The notes below the pieces were generated by a model that was given only the letters and a program-made list of their open reading frames with translations, was not told the origin of the DNA and ran no database searches. The position numbers were made by a program, and so were the translations under genes. Of a stretch of DNA of 14,019 nucleotides, positions 5,979 to 12,575 are shown piece after piece; the stretch's first letter is position 1, and every line of letters begins with the position of its first letter. The stretch comes from Christensenella sp. UBA7707 (GTDB taxonomy: Bacteria > Bacillota > Clostridia > Christensenellales > CAG-138). The DNA lies in assembly GCA_002482435.1 (NCBI GenBank), contig DLFZ01000248.1:1845-15863 (forward strand), read 5' to 3'.

Positions 5979-6006
5979 TTGCTTTTTTCAGAAAATACGG
6001 TATAAT
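5979..6006 (+). promoter_or_regulatory. Sigma-A promoter of the ferritin gene
   Basis: A perfect TATAAT (6001-6006) lies 16 bp after a weak TTGCTT (5979-5984). It begins just after the GNAT stop codon, giving ferritin its own transcript with a leader of about 45 nt. I saw no clear Fur or PerR box. Confidence 0.6.
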
Positions 6007-6059
6007 AGAACCAAGATCAGGAATTCTTATTAAACTAGAAATATGAAAGGATACCTATT

Positions 6060-6539
6060 ATGAGTAAGCTTTATGACGCTTTGAACGAGCAAATGAATTT
6101 TGAATTGGAATCCGCCTACATTTACGCAGCGATGTCGGCCTACTTAGATACCCTGAACATGAAGGGCATGGTTCATTTTATGGATCATCAGGCCAAGGAG
6201 GAAGTGGAGCATGCCGAAAGGTTTAAAAAGTTCCTCCAGGAAACCGGCTATGGCGTGAAGTACCGCGCGCTCAACCCGGGCGACGGCCAATTTGCCTCCA
6301 TCGACGAAGTTTTCAAGAAGGCGCTCGCCCATGAAAAGGTCGTAACCTCCCGCATCCACGCGCTTGCTGAGCAGGCGAGGGAAGAAAAGGAACTGCGCGT
6401 ACAGAACATGATTGCCTGGTTTGTTGACGAACAGATCGAGGAAGAGGAAACCTTTAGCGTGCTGGTGGAGCGCCTTGAGCGCATCAATGGGCAGTGGAAC
6501 GGACTCTATATCCTCGATGCCGAAATGGCCCATAGATAA
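6060..6539 (+). CDS. ftnA: Non-heme bacterial ferritin
   Basis: A 159-aa ferritin that oxidises Fe2+ and stores iron as a mineral inside a 24-subunit cytoplasmic shell. Aligned by eye to E. coli FtnA, all ferroxidase ligands are present: Glu15, Glu48, His51, Glu92, Gln125 and Glu128 (motifs NEQMNFELES, EEVEHAERF, HEKVVTS and DEQIEEEE). The C-terminal GLYILDAEM is also typical. There is no Met-ligand heme site or rubredoxin extension that would suggest bacterioferritin or rubrerythrin. The ATG at 6060 follows AAAGGA at good spacing. It has its own promoter upstream and a strong terminator 20 bp downstream, so it is monocistronic. A role in iron storage and protection from oxidative stress in an anaerobe is inferred from the family. 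Confidence 0.96.
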   Translation: MSKLYDALNEQMNFELESAYIYAAMSAYLDTLNMKGMVHFMDHQAKEEVEHAERFKKFLQETGYGVKYRALNPGDGQFASIDEVFKKALAHEKVVTSRIHALAEQAREEKELRVQNMIAWFVDEQIEEEETFSVLVERLERINGQWNGLYILDAEMAHR

Positions 6540-6561
6540 GAAATTTCCCGCATATACAAAT

Positions 6562-6593
6562 GGGTATCTTCTTAAAGGAAGATACCCTTTTTT
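6562..6593 (+). terminator. Intrinsic terminator of the ferritin gene
   Basis: GGGTATCTTC (6562-6571) pairs perfectly with GAAGATACCC (6578-6587) around a 6-nt loop. Six Ts (6588-6593) follow on the plus strand. Confidence 0.92.
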
Positions 6594-6639
6594 ATCAGCG
6601 AATAGAAAGATTGCCCGTTTGCGTACCGTGTCGGTATGC

Positions 6640-6825
6640 TTATTTGACACCGCCTACGAGAAGGAGCGTTGCAGCCGCATAAAACGCCCAAAGCACGCTC
6701 AGCGCGCCAAACACGATGGAAAGGGAGAGAAACGCCTTGTTTTGTGTTTTCTTTTTAAGCACGATGCAGGCGATGGTACACGCAAGCATCAACGCGAAAA
6801 GGAGCACGGCAACGCCAAAACCCAT
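6640..6825 (-). CDS. Small two-helix membrane protein, unknown function
   Basis: A 61-aa protein I do not recognise. It has two hydrophobic segments (about 2-23 and 32-57) joined by a short basic turn, KKKTQNK (24-30), which should face the cytoplasm, so a helical hairpin with both ends outside. A GGGGAGG Shine-Dalgarno lies five bases before the ATG at 6823-6825. A good promoter sits upstream at 6873-6901, which together support a real gene despite its size. No T-rich terminator is seen after its stop on the minus strand; the ferritin hairpin could partly serve from the other side. Gene order places it convergent with ferritin and downstream of another unknown membrane protein on the same strand. 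Confidence 0.7.
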   Translation of the reverse strand: MGFGVAVLLFALMLACTIACIVLKKKTQNKAFLSLSIVFGALSVLWAFYAAATLLLVGGVK

Positions 6826-6872
6826 AAAAACCTCCCCAACAAACGAGGGAGAACCCCCGTGTCTTAGCCTTT

Positions 6873-6901
6873 AATGTACACCAAATCGTTTGGCGCGTCA
6901 A
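6873..6901 (-). promoter_or_regulatory. Promoter of the small membrane protein with palindrome in the spacer
   Basis: On the minus strand, TTGACG (6896-6901, 5/6) and TACATT (6873-6878, 4/6) are 17 bp apart. The spacer holds the 13-bp palindrome CCAAATCGTTTGG (6881-6893), a plausible repressor site between -35 and -10. Confidence 0.55.
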
Positions 6902-7021
6902 TTTTGCGCCCTCGCAGGACTTGGCAAAGGGACTGCGGGCAAAGCCTTTGTGCTGGCTTTTTAAGGTTTTGCGCCCGAACTGTGATCAACAACGGAAACG
7001 GGGCATGGCGGTGTTATGCTG

Positions 7022-7819
7022 TTATGCCTCTTCGTTTTTTGTGCACTGTTTGTTGTTGCCGCCCCTTCGGATCAGGCTCACCGCAACGGATGTGAGCGCT
7101 GCGGGAATGGCAGAAGTGAGCGCAACCACGATGGGCGGTATGAGGATAATCACAAAAATGGAGTAGCCCGGGCTTGTAAAAAAGCTTGCGATGATGTTGA
7201 TGACGCTTGCGATAACAATGGTCGTCAGATAGATGCTGCGGAAACAATCGGCTTTCAAAAACACAAGGCTTACAAACAGTCCCAGCATAATGGAAGCCGC
7301 AAGTACGATTAAGTACGGCAGCTCCGCCACGCCTGTTGCCAGAAAAGTTGCCCACCAGATCAAAACGGAGCAAAACGCCAGCAGCAACCATCCCAAAGCG
7401 CGGAAAAGCATATTAACTGCTCCGCCTGTTCTACCTGTGCCGCCCGCTCTACCCGCGCTTCCCGCAACGTACGCAACAGCAGCGCTGTATTCTGAGGAGG
7501 AATCCTGTGGCTCAGAGGATTCGTCTACGACGTAAGAGGGGAGCTCGTCGTGCATGAACAAAAGGTAGGCCGCCGCTTCCGCACCGTCGCCGTCGTAGCT
7601 GCCGACGGCACAGTCCGACAACCCGCTTGGCACATATACGGTGCCTTGCTCATAGCGGCCGATGTATTCGCCGCCAAACCCGCTCCCGCGGTAGATGCAG
7701 CCGCCTTCATAGCTGCCAATCTGGCTTCTATATAAGCCGCTTCCCCTGTAGATGGAGCCGTTTTCACAACTTCCGAGGTGGGTTTGAAGGTAGCCTGTAC
7801 CTCGATAAAAATCACCCAT
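7022..7819 (-). CDS. Membrane protein with four N-terminal 19-residue repeats, unknown function
   Basis: A 265-aa protein whose family I cannot name. Residues 4-79 are four tandem 19-aa repeats with consensus [IV]YRGSGx5IGSYExG (the fourth copy is diverged, VYVPSG), probably short beta hairpins forming a stack. A low-complexity Ser/Gly-rich stretch (about 95-134) links them to a hydrophobic half with helices at about 138-160, 167-188 and 196-215 and a long hydrophobic segment 219-249. A basic charged tail (RRGGNNKQCTKNEEA) ends it. With no signal peptide, the repeats are probably cytoplasmic. The ATG at 7817-7819 has GAGGGG seven bases upstream. A possible promoter with an overlapping 22-bp palindrome lies upstream. 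It precedes the small membrane protein on the same strand but 196 bp apart, and that gene has its own promoter. Confidence 0.85.
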   Translation of the reverse strand: MGDFYRGTGYLQTHLGSCENGSIYRGSGLYRSQIGSYEGGCIYRGSGFGGEYIGRYEQGTVYVPSGLSDCAVGSYDGDGAEAAAYLLFMHDELPSYVVDESSEPQDSSSEYSAAVAYVAGSAGRAGGTGRTGGAVNMLFRALGWLLLAFCSVLIWWATFLATGVAELPYLIVLAASIMLGLFVSLVFLKADCFRSIYLTTIVIASVINIIASFFTSPGYSIFVIILIPPIVVALTSAIPAALTSVAVSLIRRGGNNKQCTKNEEA

Positions 7820-7864
7820 ATCTTAGCCCCTCACCGAATGCGCTCAATGGAATGTTTGTATACT

Positions 7865-7886
7865 CACAAAAGTATAGTCTTTTGTG
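7865..7886. promoter_or_regulatory. 22-bp palindrome over the candidate promoter of the repeat protein
   Basis: CACAAAAG (7865-7872) and CTTTTGTG (7879-7886) are perfect inverted arms around six bases. The left arm overlaps a minus-strand TATACT (7871-7876), a possible -10 with a weak TGGATT -35 (7894-7899, 17-bp spacer). Next to it is the 10-bp palindrome CCACATGTGG (7897-7906). This resembles an operator, but no regulator gene is adjacent. Confidence 0.45.
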
Positions 7887-8119
7887 CCTAAAAAATCCAC
7901 ATGTGGCGCATAAACACGGCGGCAAGCACAAAGCACCAAATCTTGCGAGGCGCACCATTTTCTAGGGCTTTCGCCAAAATCGAGCATCGACAAATGAAAA
8001 CCTAAAAAAAATTGTTATTTACAGATTTTTATTTTGCTAAAGAAGCGTTTTGAAAACCAAAAGTACGGATTTTTCCTTTCGTTTTATTGGTAAGGCGGTC
8101 TAGCCCTGCTCGTTTCATG

Positions 8120-8232
8120 TACGTATATTTCATTTTGATCGTCTTTGCTCATGTTGTTTTGGCAGGTAAAATTTGAAAAATTATATCATTTATATATAGG
8201 AAGAAAAGGATTTTTGACATGAAATATACGTA
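8120..8232. repeat. Widely spaced 14-bp perfect inverted repeat
   Basis: TACGTATATTTCAT (8120-8133) returns as ATGAAATATACGTA (8219-8232), with 85 bp between. It sits about 170-280 bp upstream of the hydantoinase promoter. No transposase is nearby and the enclosed sequence does not look coding. Confidence 0.7.
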
Positions 8233-8249
8233 AAAATTTTTAACTGAGC

Positions 8250-8280
8250 GATGCAGTTTGAACGCCGTGGATGCAGCTTG
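8250..8280 (+). repeat. 20-bp-spaced direct repeat GATGCAGYTTG
   Basis: GATGCAGTTTG at 8250-8260 and GATGCAGCTTG at 8270-8280 differ at one base and start exactly 20 bp apart, about two helical turns. They lie about 120 bp upstream of the operon -35, as expected for an activator site, though no regulator is known. Confidence 0.5.
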
Positions 8281-8398
8281 CTTGACCGATAATATTTTAA
8301 CACTCTCAAAAAGCAACATGTCCTGAACGCAGAAAACTTCCTCAATGGTTAAGCGCGGAGTTTCGGCCGAGAGAGGGGGTTAGCCGCCCCGCCTGCGC

Positions 8399-8426
8399 TT
8401 GACATTATATAAAAATGGGATACAAT
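8399..8426 (+). promoter_or_regulatory. Strong sigma-A promoter of the hydantoinase-transporter operon
   Basis: TTGACA (8399-8404, 6/6) and TACAAT (8421-8426, 5/6) with a 16-bp spacer, in an AT-rich context. Transcription would start near 8433, about 55 nt before the chosen start codon. Confidence 0.75.
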
Positions 8427-8488
8427 ATATTGACGGTAAAACCCCTCAAATCTCTTATTTATGACTATGATAATGGAACGTGAAGCAT

Positions 8489-9871
8489 ATGAAAAAAACT
8501 CTGATTCATTCCGGGCTTGTTGTCACGAAGGATTTTATTGGGAAATATGATATTGCAGTTGTTGGGGAACACATTCAGGCATTGAAACTCCCCGGAGAGT
8601 TTTCACCCGCAGATTTTGATGAGGTCATCGATGCAACGGGGTTACACGTAATGCCCGGCTTGGTGGAGCCCCACGTACACTTTGACGCTCCCTTTATGGG
8701 CGGTAAAACAGATCACGATATGCTGACCGGTACAAAAGCATGCGCTTACGGTGGAATTACCTCCGTAATCAGCTTTTCTAACCAATCCAAAGGTACCTCG
8801 TTGATTCAAAATGTAAAAGACTGGGACGACCATAACCGCGGACGTGCCTATGTTGACTGGAGCATGCATGGTTTGATTTATGATGCCAGTGAACGTTCCA
8901 TAAGTGAAATCCCGGAACTTGTGAAGATGGGCGTGCCTACCTATAAATGTTTTACCACCTATCGCCACTCCGGACGACTTATGGATGATGATAGCATGCT
9001 GCAGGTTTTGCAGAAAACAGCGGAGAGCGGCGGCATGCTGATGGTACACTGTGAGCATGATGCCACTTGCGAATATTTGACAAACAAAGCGATCGCGCAA
9101 GGACATAAGGAGTGGATTTATCACGCGGTGACTCGCCCCGCTATCGCAGAAAATATGGCCATTCAGCGCGTTGTCGATTTGATGAAGACCGTGAAGGCTC
9201 CTGCTTATATCGTACATGCCTCCACAGCCGACAGCGTTCGCATCGTTTCGGAAGCGCAGGCAGATGGTTTGCCGATCCACGCAGAAACCTGCACGCATTA
9301 CATGATGCTTACAGAGGATATGCTCAAGGGCGAAAACGGCTACCTTTGGATTTGCTCGCCACCGCTGAGAAAGTCGCATGATTTAGAGCGCCTGTGGAAC
9401 GCCGCAAACTTGGGGCCGATTGAGGTCGTTTCCTCTGACGATGCAGGCCTGCCGAGCAAGATGCGAAAAGACCTTAGCGAAGGATGTTTCAACAAAGTTC
9501 CCAACGGCATGCCGGGTGTAGAGCCCCGTTTGACGCTGCTGTACACCGAAGGCGTGATGAAAAAGCAAATCGACTTGCAAAAATTGGTTGCTTTAACGTC
9601 TACCAACCCGGCAAAGTTGTTTGGGTTGAAGAACAAGGGCACCTTGCAACCCGGCGCAGATGCGGATATTTGCCTGTTTGATCCGGAGATTGCGTGGACA
9701 ATGACTGCCTCTACGCTCCATATGAACACAGACTTCTGCCCGTTTGAAGGGAAGAAGGTTTTCGGAAAAGCAAAGACCTTATTGTGCCGCGGCGAGGTCG
9801 TTTTGCGGGATTATGAGCTCTCGGGTTCTCCGTCCCATGGTCGTCGTGTGTTTAGAAAGTTGGAAGACTGA
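8489..9871 (+). CDS. Dihydropyrimidinase/hydantoinase-family amidohydrolase
   Basis: A 460-aa metal-dependent cyclic amidohydrolase; relatives open the ring of dihydropyrimidines, hydantoins or related ureides in the cytoplasm. Binuclear-site residues are visible: HVH (His62, His64), the Lys expected to be carbamylated (Lys153 in TYKCFTTY) with Tyr158 five residues on, His187 (MVHCEH), His243 (IVHAST) and Asp317 (VVSSDDAG). The C-terminus has the dihydropyrimidinase-type HMNTDFCPFEGKKVFGKAKTLLCRGEVV. Most family members have D-H-C/A after the metal Asp; here it is D-D-A-G, so substrate preference may differ. ATG 8489 is preferred because MKKTLIHSGLVV fits the family start; a GTG at 8480 is possible. 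The Shine-Dalgarno is weak. First gene of an operon with a BMP-ABC transporter, suggesting it processes the imported compound. Allantoinase or HyuA-type activity cannot be excluded. Confidence 0.92.
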   Translation: MKKTLIHSGLVVTKDFIGKYDIAVVGEHIQALKLPGEFSPADFDEVIDATGLHVMPGLVEPHVHFDAPFMGGKTDHDMLTGTKACAYGGITSVISFSNQSKGTSLIQNVKDWDDHNRGRAYVDWSMHGLIYDASERSISEIPELVKMGVPTYKCFTTYRHSGRLMDDDSMLQVLQKTAESGGMLMVHCEHDATCEYLTNKAIAQGHKEWIYHAVTRPAIAENMAIQRVVDLMKTVKAPAYIVHASTADSVRIVSEAQADGLPIHAETCTHYMMLTEDMLKGENGYLWICSPPLRKSHDLERLWNAANLGPIEVVSSDDAGLPSKMRKDLSEGCFNKVPNGMPGVEPRLTLLYTEGVMKKQIDLQKLVALTSTNPAKLFGLKNKGTLQPGADADICLFDPEIAWTMTASTLHMNTDFCPFEGKKVFGKAKTLLCRGEVVLRDYELSGSPSHGRRVFRKLED

Positions 9872-9937
9872 TTCGGCTCGGGTCATCCAATCATGTAACA
9901 ATGATTGTTTACCAATAAACAAATAGTGGAGGAAACC

Positions 9938-10915
9938 ATGAAGAAAATTTTAGTGTTCGCATTGGCCATGGTTATGGCTCTGTCCCTCGTCGCTTGCGGT
10001 GGCGCCCAGCAAGCAGCCGTCGACAAGGATATGGCCGGTAGTGTTGCGATGGTTCTGTCCGGTTTGATCACCGACCAAGCATTCAACCAGTACACCTATC
10101 AGGGCATGATGCGCGCCGCTGATGAGCTTGGCATCAAGACCGCTTACAAGGAAAGCGTCACGCAGGACGAGCAGGTCGAAGTAATTCGTCAGTTTGCTCA
10201 GGCGGGCTACTCTATCGTCATCGGCCAGGGCGGCCAGTTCGGCGAAGCGCTTGCGATCGTTGCCAAAGAATTCCCCGACACGCAGTTCATCTTCTCCGTA
10301 GGAACCGAAACCAACGATATCCCCAACCTGTCCGCTGCAACCGTCAGCTATAGCCATGCCGGTTTCATCGGCGGCATTCTTGCCGGCCTGACCACCAAGA
10401 CCAACAAGGTTGCAATGGTTACCGGTGAATTCTATGACAACCATCGTATGATGGAAGCCGGCTTCTACGCTGGTGTTGCCTACGTCAATTCCGCCATTGA
10501 GACCACCGCTATCACCACGGGCGACTGGTCGGACCCCGTTAAGGCTCGCGAAAGCTGCATGGCTCTGATCGCTCAGGGTTATGACGTGCTGTTCCCCTGC
10601 TTGGATGCTGCAGGTGCCGGTGTTGCCGCCGCTGCGCAGGATTCTAAGGACGTTTGGGTTGTTGGCTCTGTTGCTGACTATGCTGCGGATTATGGTGCGC
10701 AGAACGTTACCGTTGGCAGCGTTGTGTTCGCTTGGGAAGCTCTGGGCTATCTGGAAGCCACCGGCGGCCTGTGCGATGGCCAGTCCCACATCATCGGTAT
10801 GGCCGATAACGGCATCGATCCCGTCATCAACGCGACGTTGACCGCCGAGCAGCAGGCCATTTATGATGCGGCCGTTGCCGACCTCATTGCCGGTAAGATC
10901 GATATCGTTGACTAA
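9938..10915 (+). CDS. BMP-family substrate-binding lipoprotein (NupN/PnrA-like)
   Basis: A 325-aa lipoprotein that captures substrate outside the membrane for the ABC transporter encoded just downstream. It has a signal peptide with lipobox LVAC and lipidated Cys20, then the BMP (Bmp/PnrA-like) fold: SVAMVLSGLITDQAFNQ near the start, IGQGGQFGEA around 95-104, and GFIGGILAGL around 142-151. Characterised members bind purine or pyrimidine nucleosides (NupN of Bacillus, PnrA of Treponema), but some relatives bind other ligands. The frame is open farther upstream; ATG 9938 is chosen because GGAGG lies about six bases before it and the signal peptide starts there. It follows the hydantoinase gene by 66 bp. 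The gene is rich in GCC, ATC and CTG codons compared with its neighbours, in keeping with high expression. Confidence 0.94.
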   Translation: MKKILVFALAMVMALSLVACGGAQQAAVDKDMAGSVAMVLSGLITDQAFNQYTYQGMMRAADELGIKTAYKESVTQDEQVEVIRQFAQAGYSIVIGQGGQFGEALAIVAKEFPDTQFIFSVGTETNDIPNLSAATVSYSHAGFIGGILAGLTTKTNKVAMVTGEFYDNHRMMEAGFYAGVAYVNSAIETTAITTGDWSDPVKARESCMALIAQGYDVLFPCLDAAGAGVAAAAQDSKDVWVVGSVADYAADYGAQNVTVGSVVFAWEALGYLEATGGLCDGQSHIIGMADNGIDPVINATLTAEQQAIYDAAVADLIAGKIDIVD

Positions 10916-10962
10916 CCGATATCTGTTTGTGAATATTAACGCTGTTAGTTAATTCAGAATTT

Positions 10963-11025
10963 GCTAACTGGGAGTCAACTGGGCAGACCAAAAGCTTGAA
11001 CAGAACCCCCAGTTAGCGTTTCTTT
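10963..11025 (+). terminator. Partial terminator or attenuator between the lipoprotein and ATPase genes
   Basis: GCTAACTGGG (10963-10972) pairs perfectly with CCCAGTTAGC (11008-11017), followed by GTTTCTTT. The loop is long (35 nt). A second AACTGGG (10977-10983) could pair with the same right arm. GTTAG upstream (about 10934-10938) could pair with CTAAC (10964-10968) and open the main stem. Such hairpins after a binding-protein gene usually lower expression of the following ATPase and permease genes. Confidence 0.6.
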
Positions 11026-11054
11026 AATAGCGTTATCGGGAGGAAGAATCGCGT

Positions 11055-12575
11055 ATGGAAGAAAACAAGTTTGCATTGCAGATGCAAGATATCACAGTGG
11101 AGTTCCCCGGTGTTTTAGCAAACGACCACGTTAGCATTGATTGCAAAAAGGGTGAAGTGCTGGGTCTGCTTGGCGAAAACGGCGCGGGGAAAACAACCCT
11201 TATGAATGTTCTGTACGGTCTTTACCCGCCAACCAGCGGTAAGATTCTGCTTGACGGTGAAGAAGTACAGATTGGCTCTCCCTCCGAGGCAATTCAACAT
11301 GGTATTGGCATGGTGCATCAACACTTCAAACTGGTTGATACACTGTCTGTTATTGAGAACGTCATCCTTGGTATGCCGTCGAAAAAACAGCGTTTGGAGC
11401 TTGAACCTGCGAAGAAACGTTTATTGCAGTTGTGCGAAGAGTACGAATTGTTTGTTGATCCGGACGAAATCGTATGGCGCTTGCCTGTTGGTAAACAGCA
11501 ATGGGTAGAGATTCTGAAAGCTTTGTATAGAGATTGTAAAGTTCTGGTGCTGGATGAGCCAACCGCGGTGTTGACTCCGTCTGAAAGCGACCAGTTGTGC
11601 CGCGCCATTCGCCGTATTACGGCAGAAGGGCGTTCGGTTGTGTTCATTAGCCACAAGCTGCGCGAAGTGATGCAGATCACCGACCGCGTTACCGTTATTC
11701 GCGATGGCAAGTATATCGGCACCATCGACACGAAAGATGCCACCCAACTCAAACTGGCGCAGATGATGGTTGGCCGCCCCGTTACCATTGAGAGGAAAGA
11801 ACGTCCGGTTTTAAAAGATTTGAAGCCGGTTCTTGTTATGCAGGATGTCAATGCCAACGATGACCGAGGCATCCATGCGCTCAAGAACTTTAACTTAACC
11901 GTTCATGCCGGTGAAATTGTCGGTGTTGCGGGCGTTGACGGCAATGGTCAGCGCGAGCTGGCGGAGTGTATTGCCGGCTTGAGAAAACTTAGTGGCGGTA
12001 CAATTACCATCAACGACAAGAAGGTCACAAGCGTTATTGCCGACCCATCCTTCGTCGGATTCATTCCGGAAGACCGCCAGAAGACCGGCCTTGTCATGGA
12101 TTTTAGCATTGCCGACAACATGATCATGAAGGATTACCAAAATGAGCCGTTTGCACACAAGAAGGTCCTTCGCTATAAGGCCATTAAAAAGCATGCGCGC
12201 GATATGATCAAAAAGTACAACGTAAAGACGCCTTCTGAAGATGTCAAAGTGAGAAACCTCTCCGGCGGCAATCAGCAGAAAGTCGTTATCGCTCGTGAAC
12301 TCGATCCGGAACCCGTTTTGGATATCGCATCACACCCGACGCGCGGCCTTGACCTTGGTGCGGTTTCCAACGTGCACGATATTTTGCTCAAAGAGCGTAA
12401 CCGCGGCGCAGCCGTGCTGTTTATCTCTGCGGAGTTGCAGGAGGTTATGGCCTTGAGCGACCGCATTATCGTGCTGTTTGGCGGAGAGATCATGGGCGAC
12501 TTGGACGGCGAAACGGCAGATCAGAAGGTAATTGGCCAGATGATGTTAGGCCAAACACCAGAGGTGCAGCAATGA
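11055..12575 (+). CDS. Double-domain ABC transporter ATPase (NupO-like)
   Basis: A 506-aa ATPase with two fused ABC domains, of the type paired with BMP lipoproteins and BPD_transp_2 permeases. Domain 1 has Walker A GENGAGKT (40-47), Walker B LVLDEPT (164-170) and an atypical signature LPVGKQQ (143-149). Domain 2 has the reduced Walker A GVDGNGQ (293-299), signature LSGGNQQ (402-408) and a Walker B region reading PVLDIASHPTRGLD without the usual DE pair. A degenerate second site is normal in this simple-sugar/nucleoside importer class, so one site probably hydrolyses ATP. The ATG at 11055 has GGGAGG about 11 bases upstream. The stop overlaps the next gene's start by four bases (ATGA), pointing to translational coupling with the permease. 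It acts at the cytoplasmic face of the membrane. Confidence 0.96.
   Translation: MEENKFALQMQDITVEFPGVLANDHVSIDCKKGEVLGLLGENGAGKTTLMNVLYGLYPPTSGKILLDGEEVQIGSPSEAIQHGIGMVHQHFKLVDTLSVIENVILGMPSKKQRLELEPAKKRLLQLCEEYELFVDPDEIVWRLPVGKQQWVEILKALYRDCKVLVLDEPTAVLTPSESDQLCRAIRRITAEGRSVVFISHKLREVMQITDRVTVIRDGKYIGTIDTKDATQLKLAQMMVGRPVTIERKERPVLKDLKPVLVMQDVNANDDRGIHALKNFNLTVHAGEIVGVAGVDGNGQRELAECIAGLRKLSGGTITINDKKVTSVIADPSFVGFIPEDRQKTGLVMDFSIADNMIMKDYQNEPFAHKKVLRYKAIKKHARDMIKKYNVKTPSEDVKVRNLSGGNQQKVVIARELDPEPVLDIASHPTRGLDLGAVSNVHDILLKERNRGAAVLFISAELQEVMALSDRIIVLFGGEIMGDLDGETADQKVIGQMMLGQTPEVQQ

Larger units (their letters stand above)
7820..8488. other. 669-bp gene-free region upstream of the hydantoinase operon
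   Basis: I see no gene, tRNA or recognised riboswitch. It is AT-rich in the middle. In order it holds: the palindromic promoter region of the minus-strand repeat protein (7865-7906); a stretch of about 210 bp without evident features; a 14-bp inverted repeat with an 85-bp spacer (8120-8133 and 8219-8232); a direct repeat GATGCAGYTTG (8250-8260 and 8270-8280); and a strong plus-strand promoter (8399-8426) with a leader of about 55 nt. Confidence 0.75.

Noticed and set aside
5967..5990. Weak hairpin with T-run after the GNAT gene (AGC...GCTTTTTT)
   Set aside because: The stem is only three to four bases. The T-run overlaps the ferritin promoter region, so it is not a convincing terminator.
8120..8232. 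Ends of a small transposable element
   Set aside because: The 14-bp arms enclose only 85 bp without coding potential, and I see no target-site duplication or transposase.
8100..8488. Purine-type riboswitch upstream of the operon
   Set aside because: The conserved loop and junction sequences of purine riboswitches could not be found, and no guanidine or thiamine element was recognised either.
8642..9379. Long minus-strand open frame inside the hydantoinase gene
   Set aside because: It is antisense to a conserved enzyme with all metal ligands present and has no supporting start signal or recognisable domain.
9897..9920. Palindrome AACAAT-G-ATTGTT and stem GTTTA-CCAA-TAAAC before the lipoprotein gene
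   Set aside because: Short AT-only stems in an AT-rich gap, no T-tract, and no sign of a separate promoter. Too weak to call a terminator or operator.
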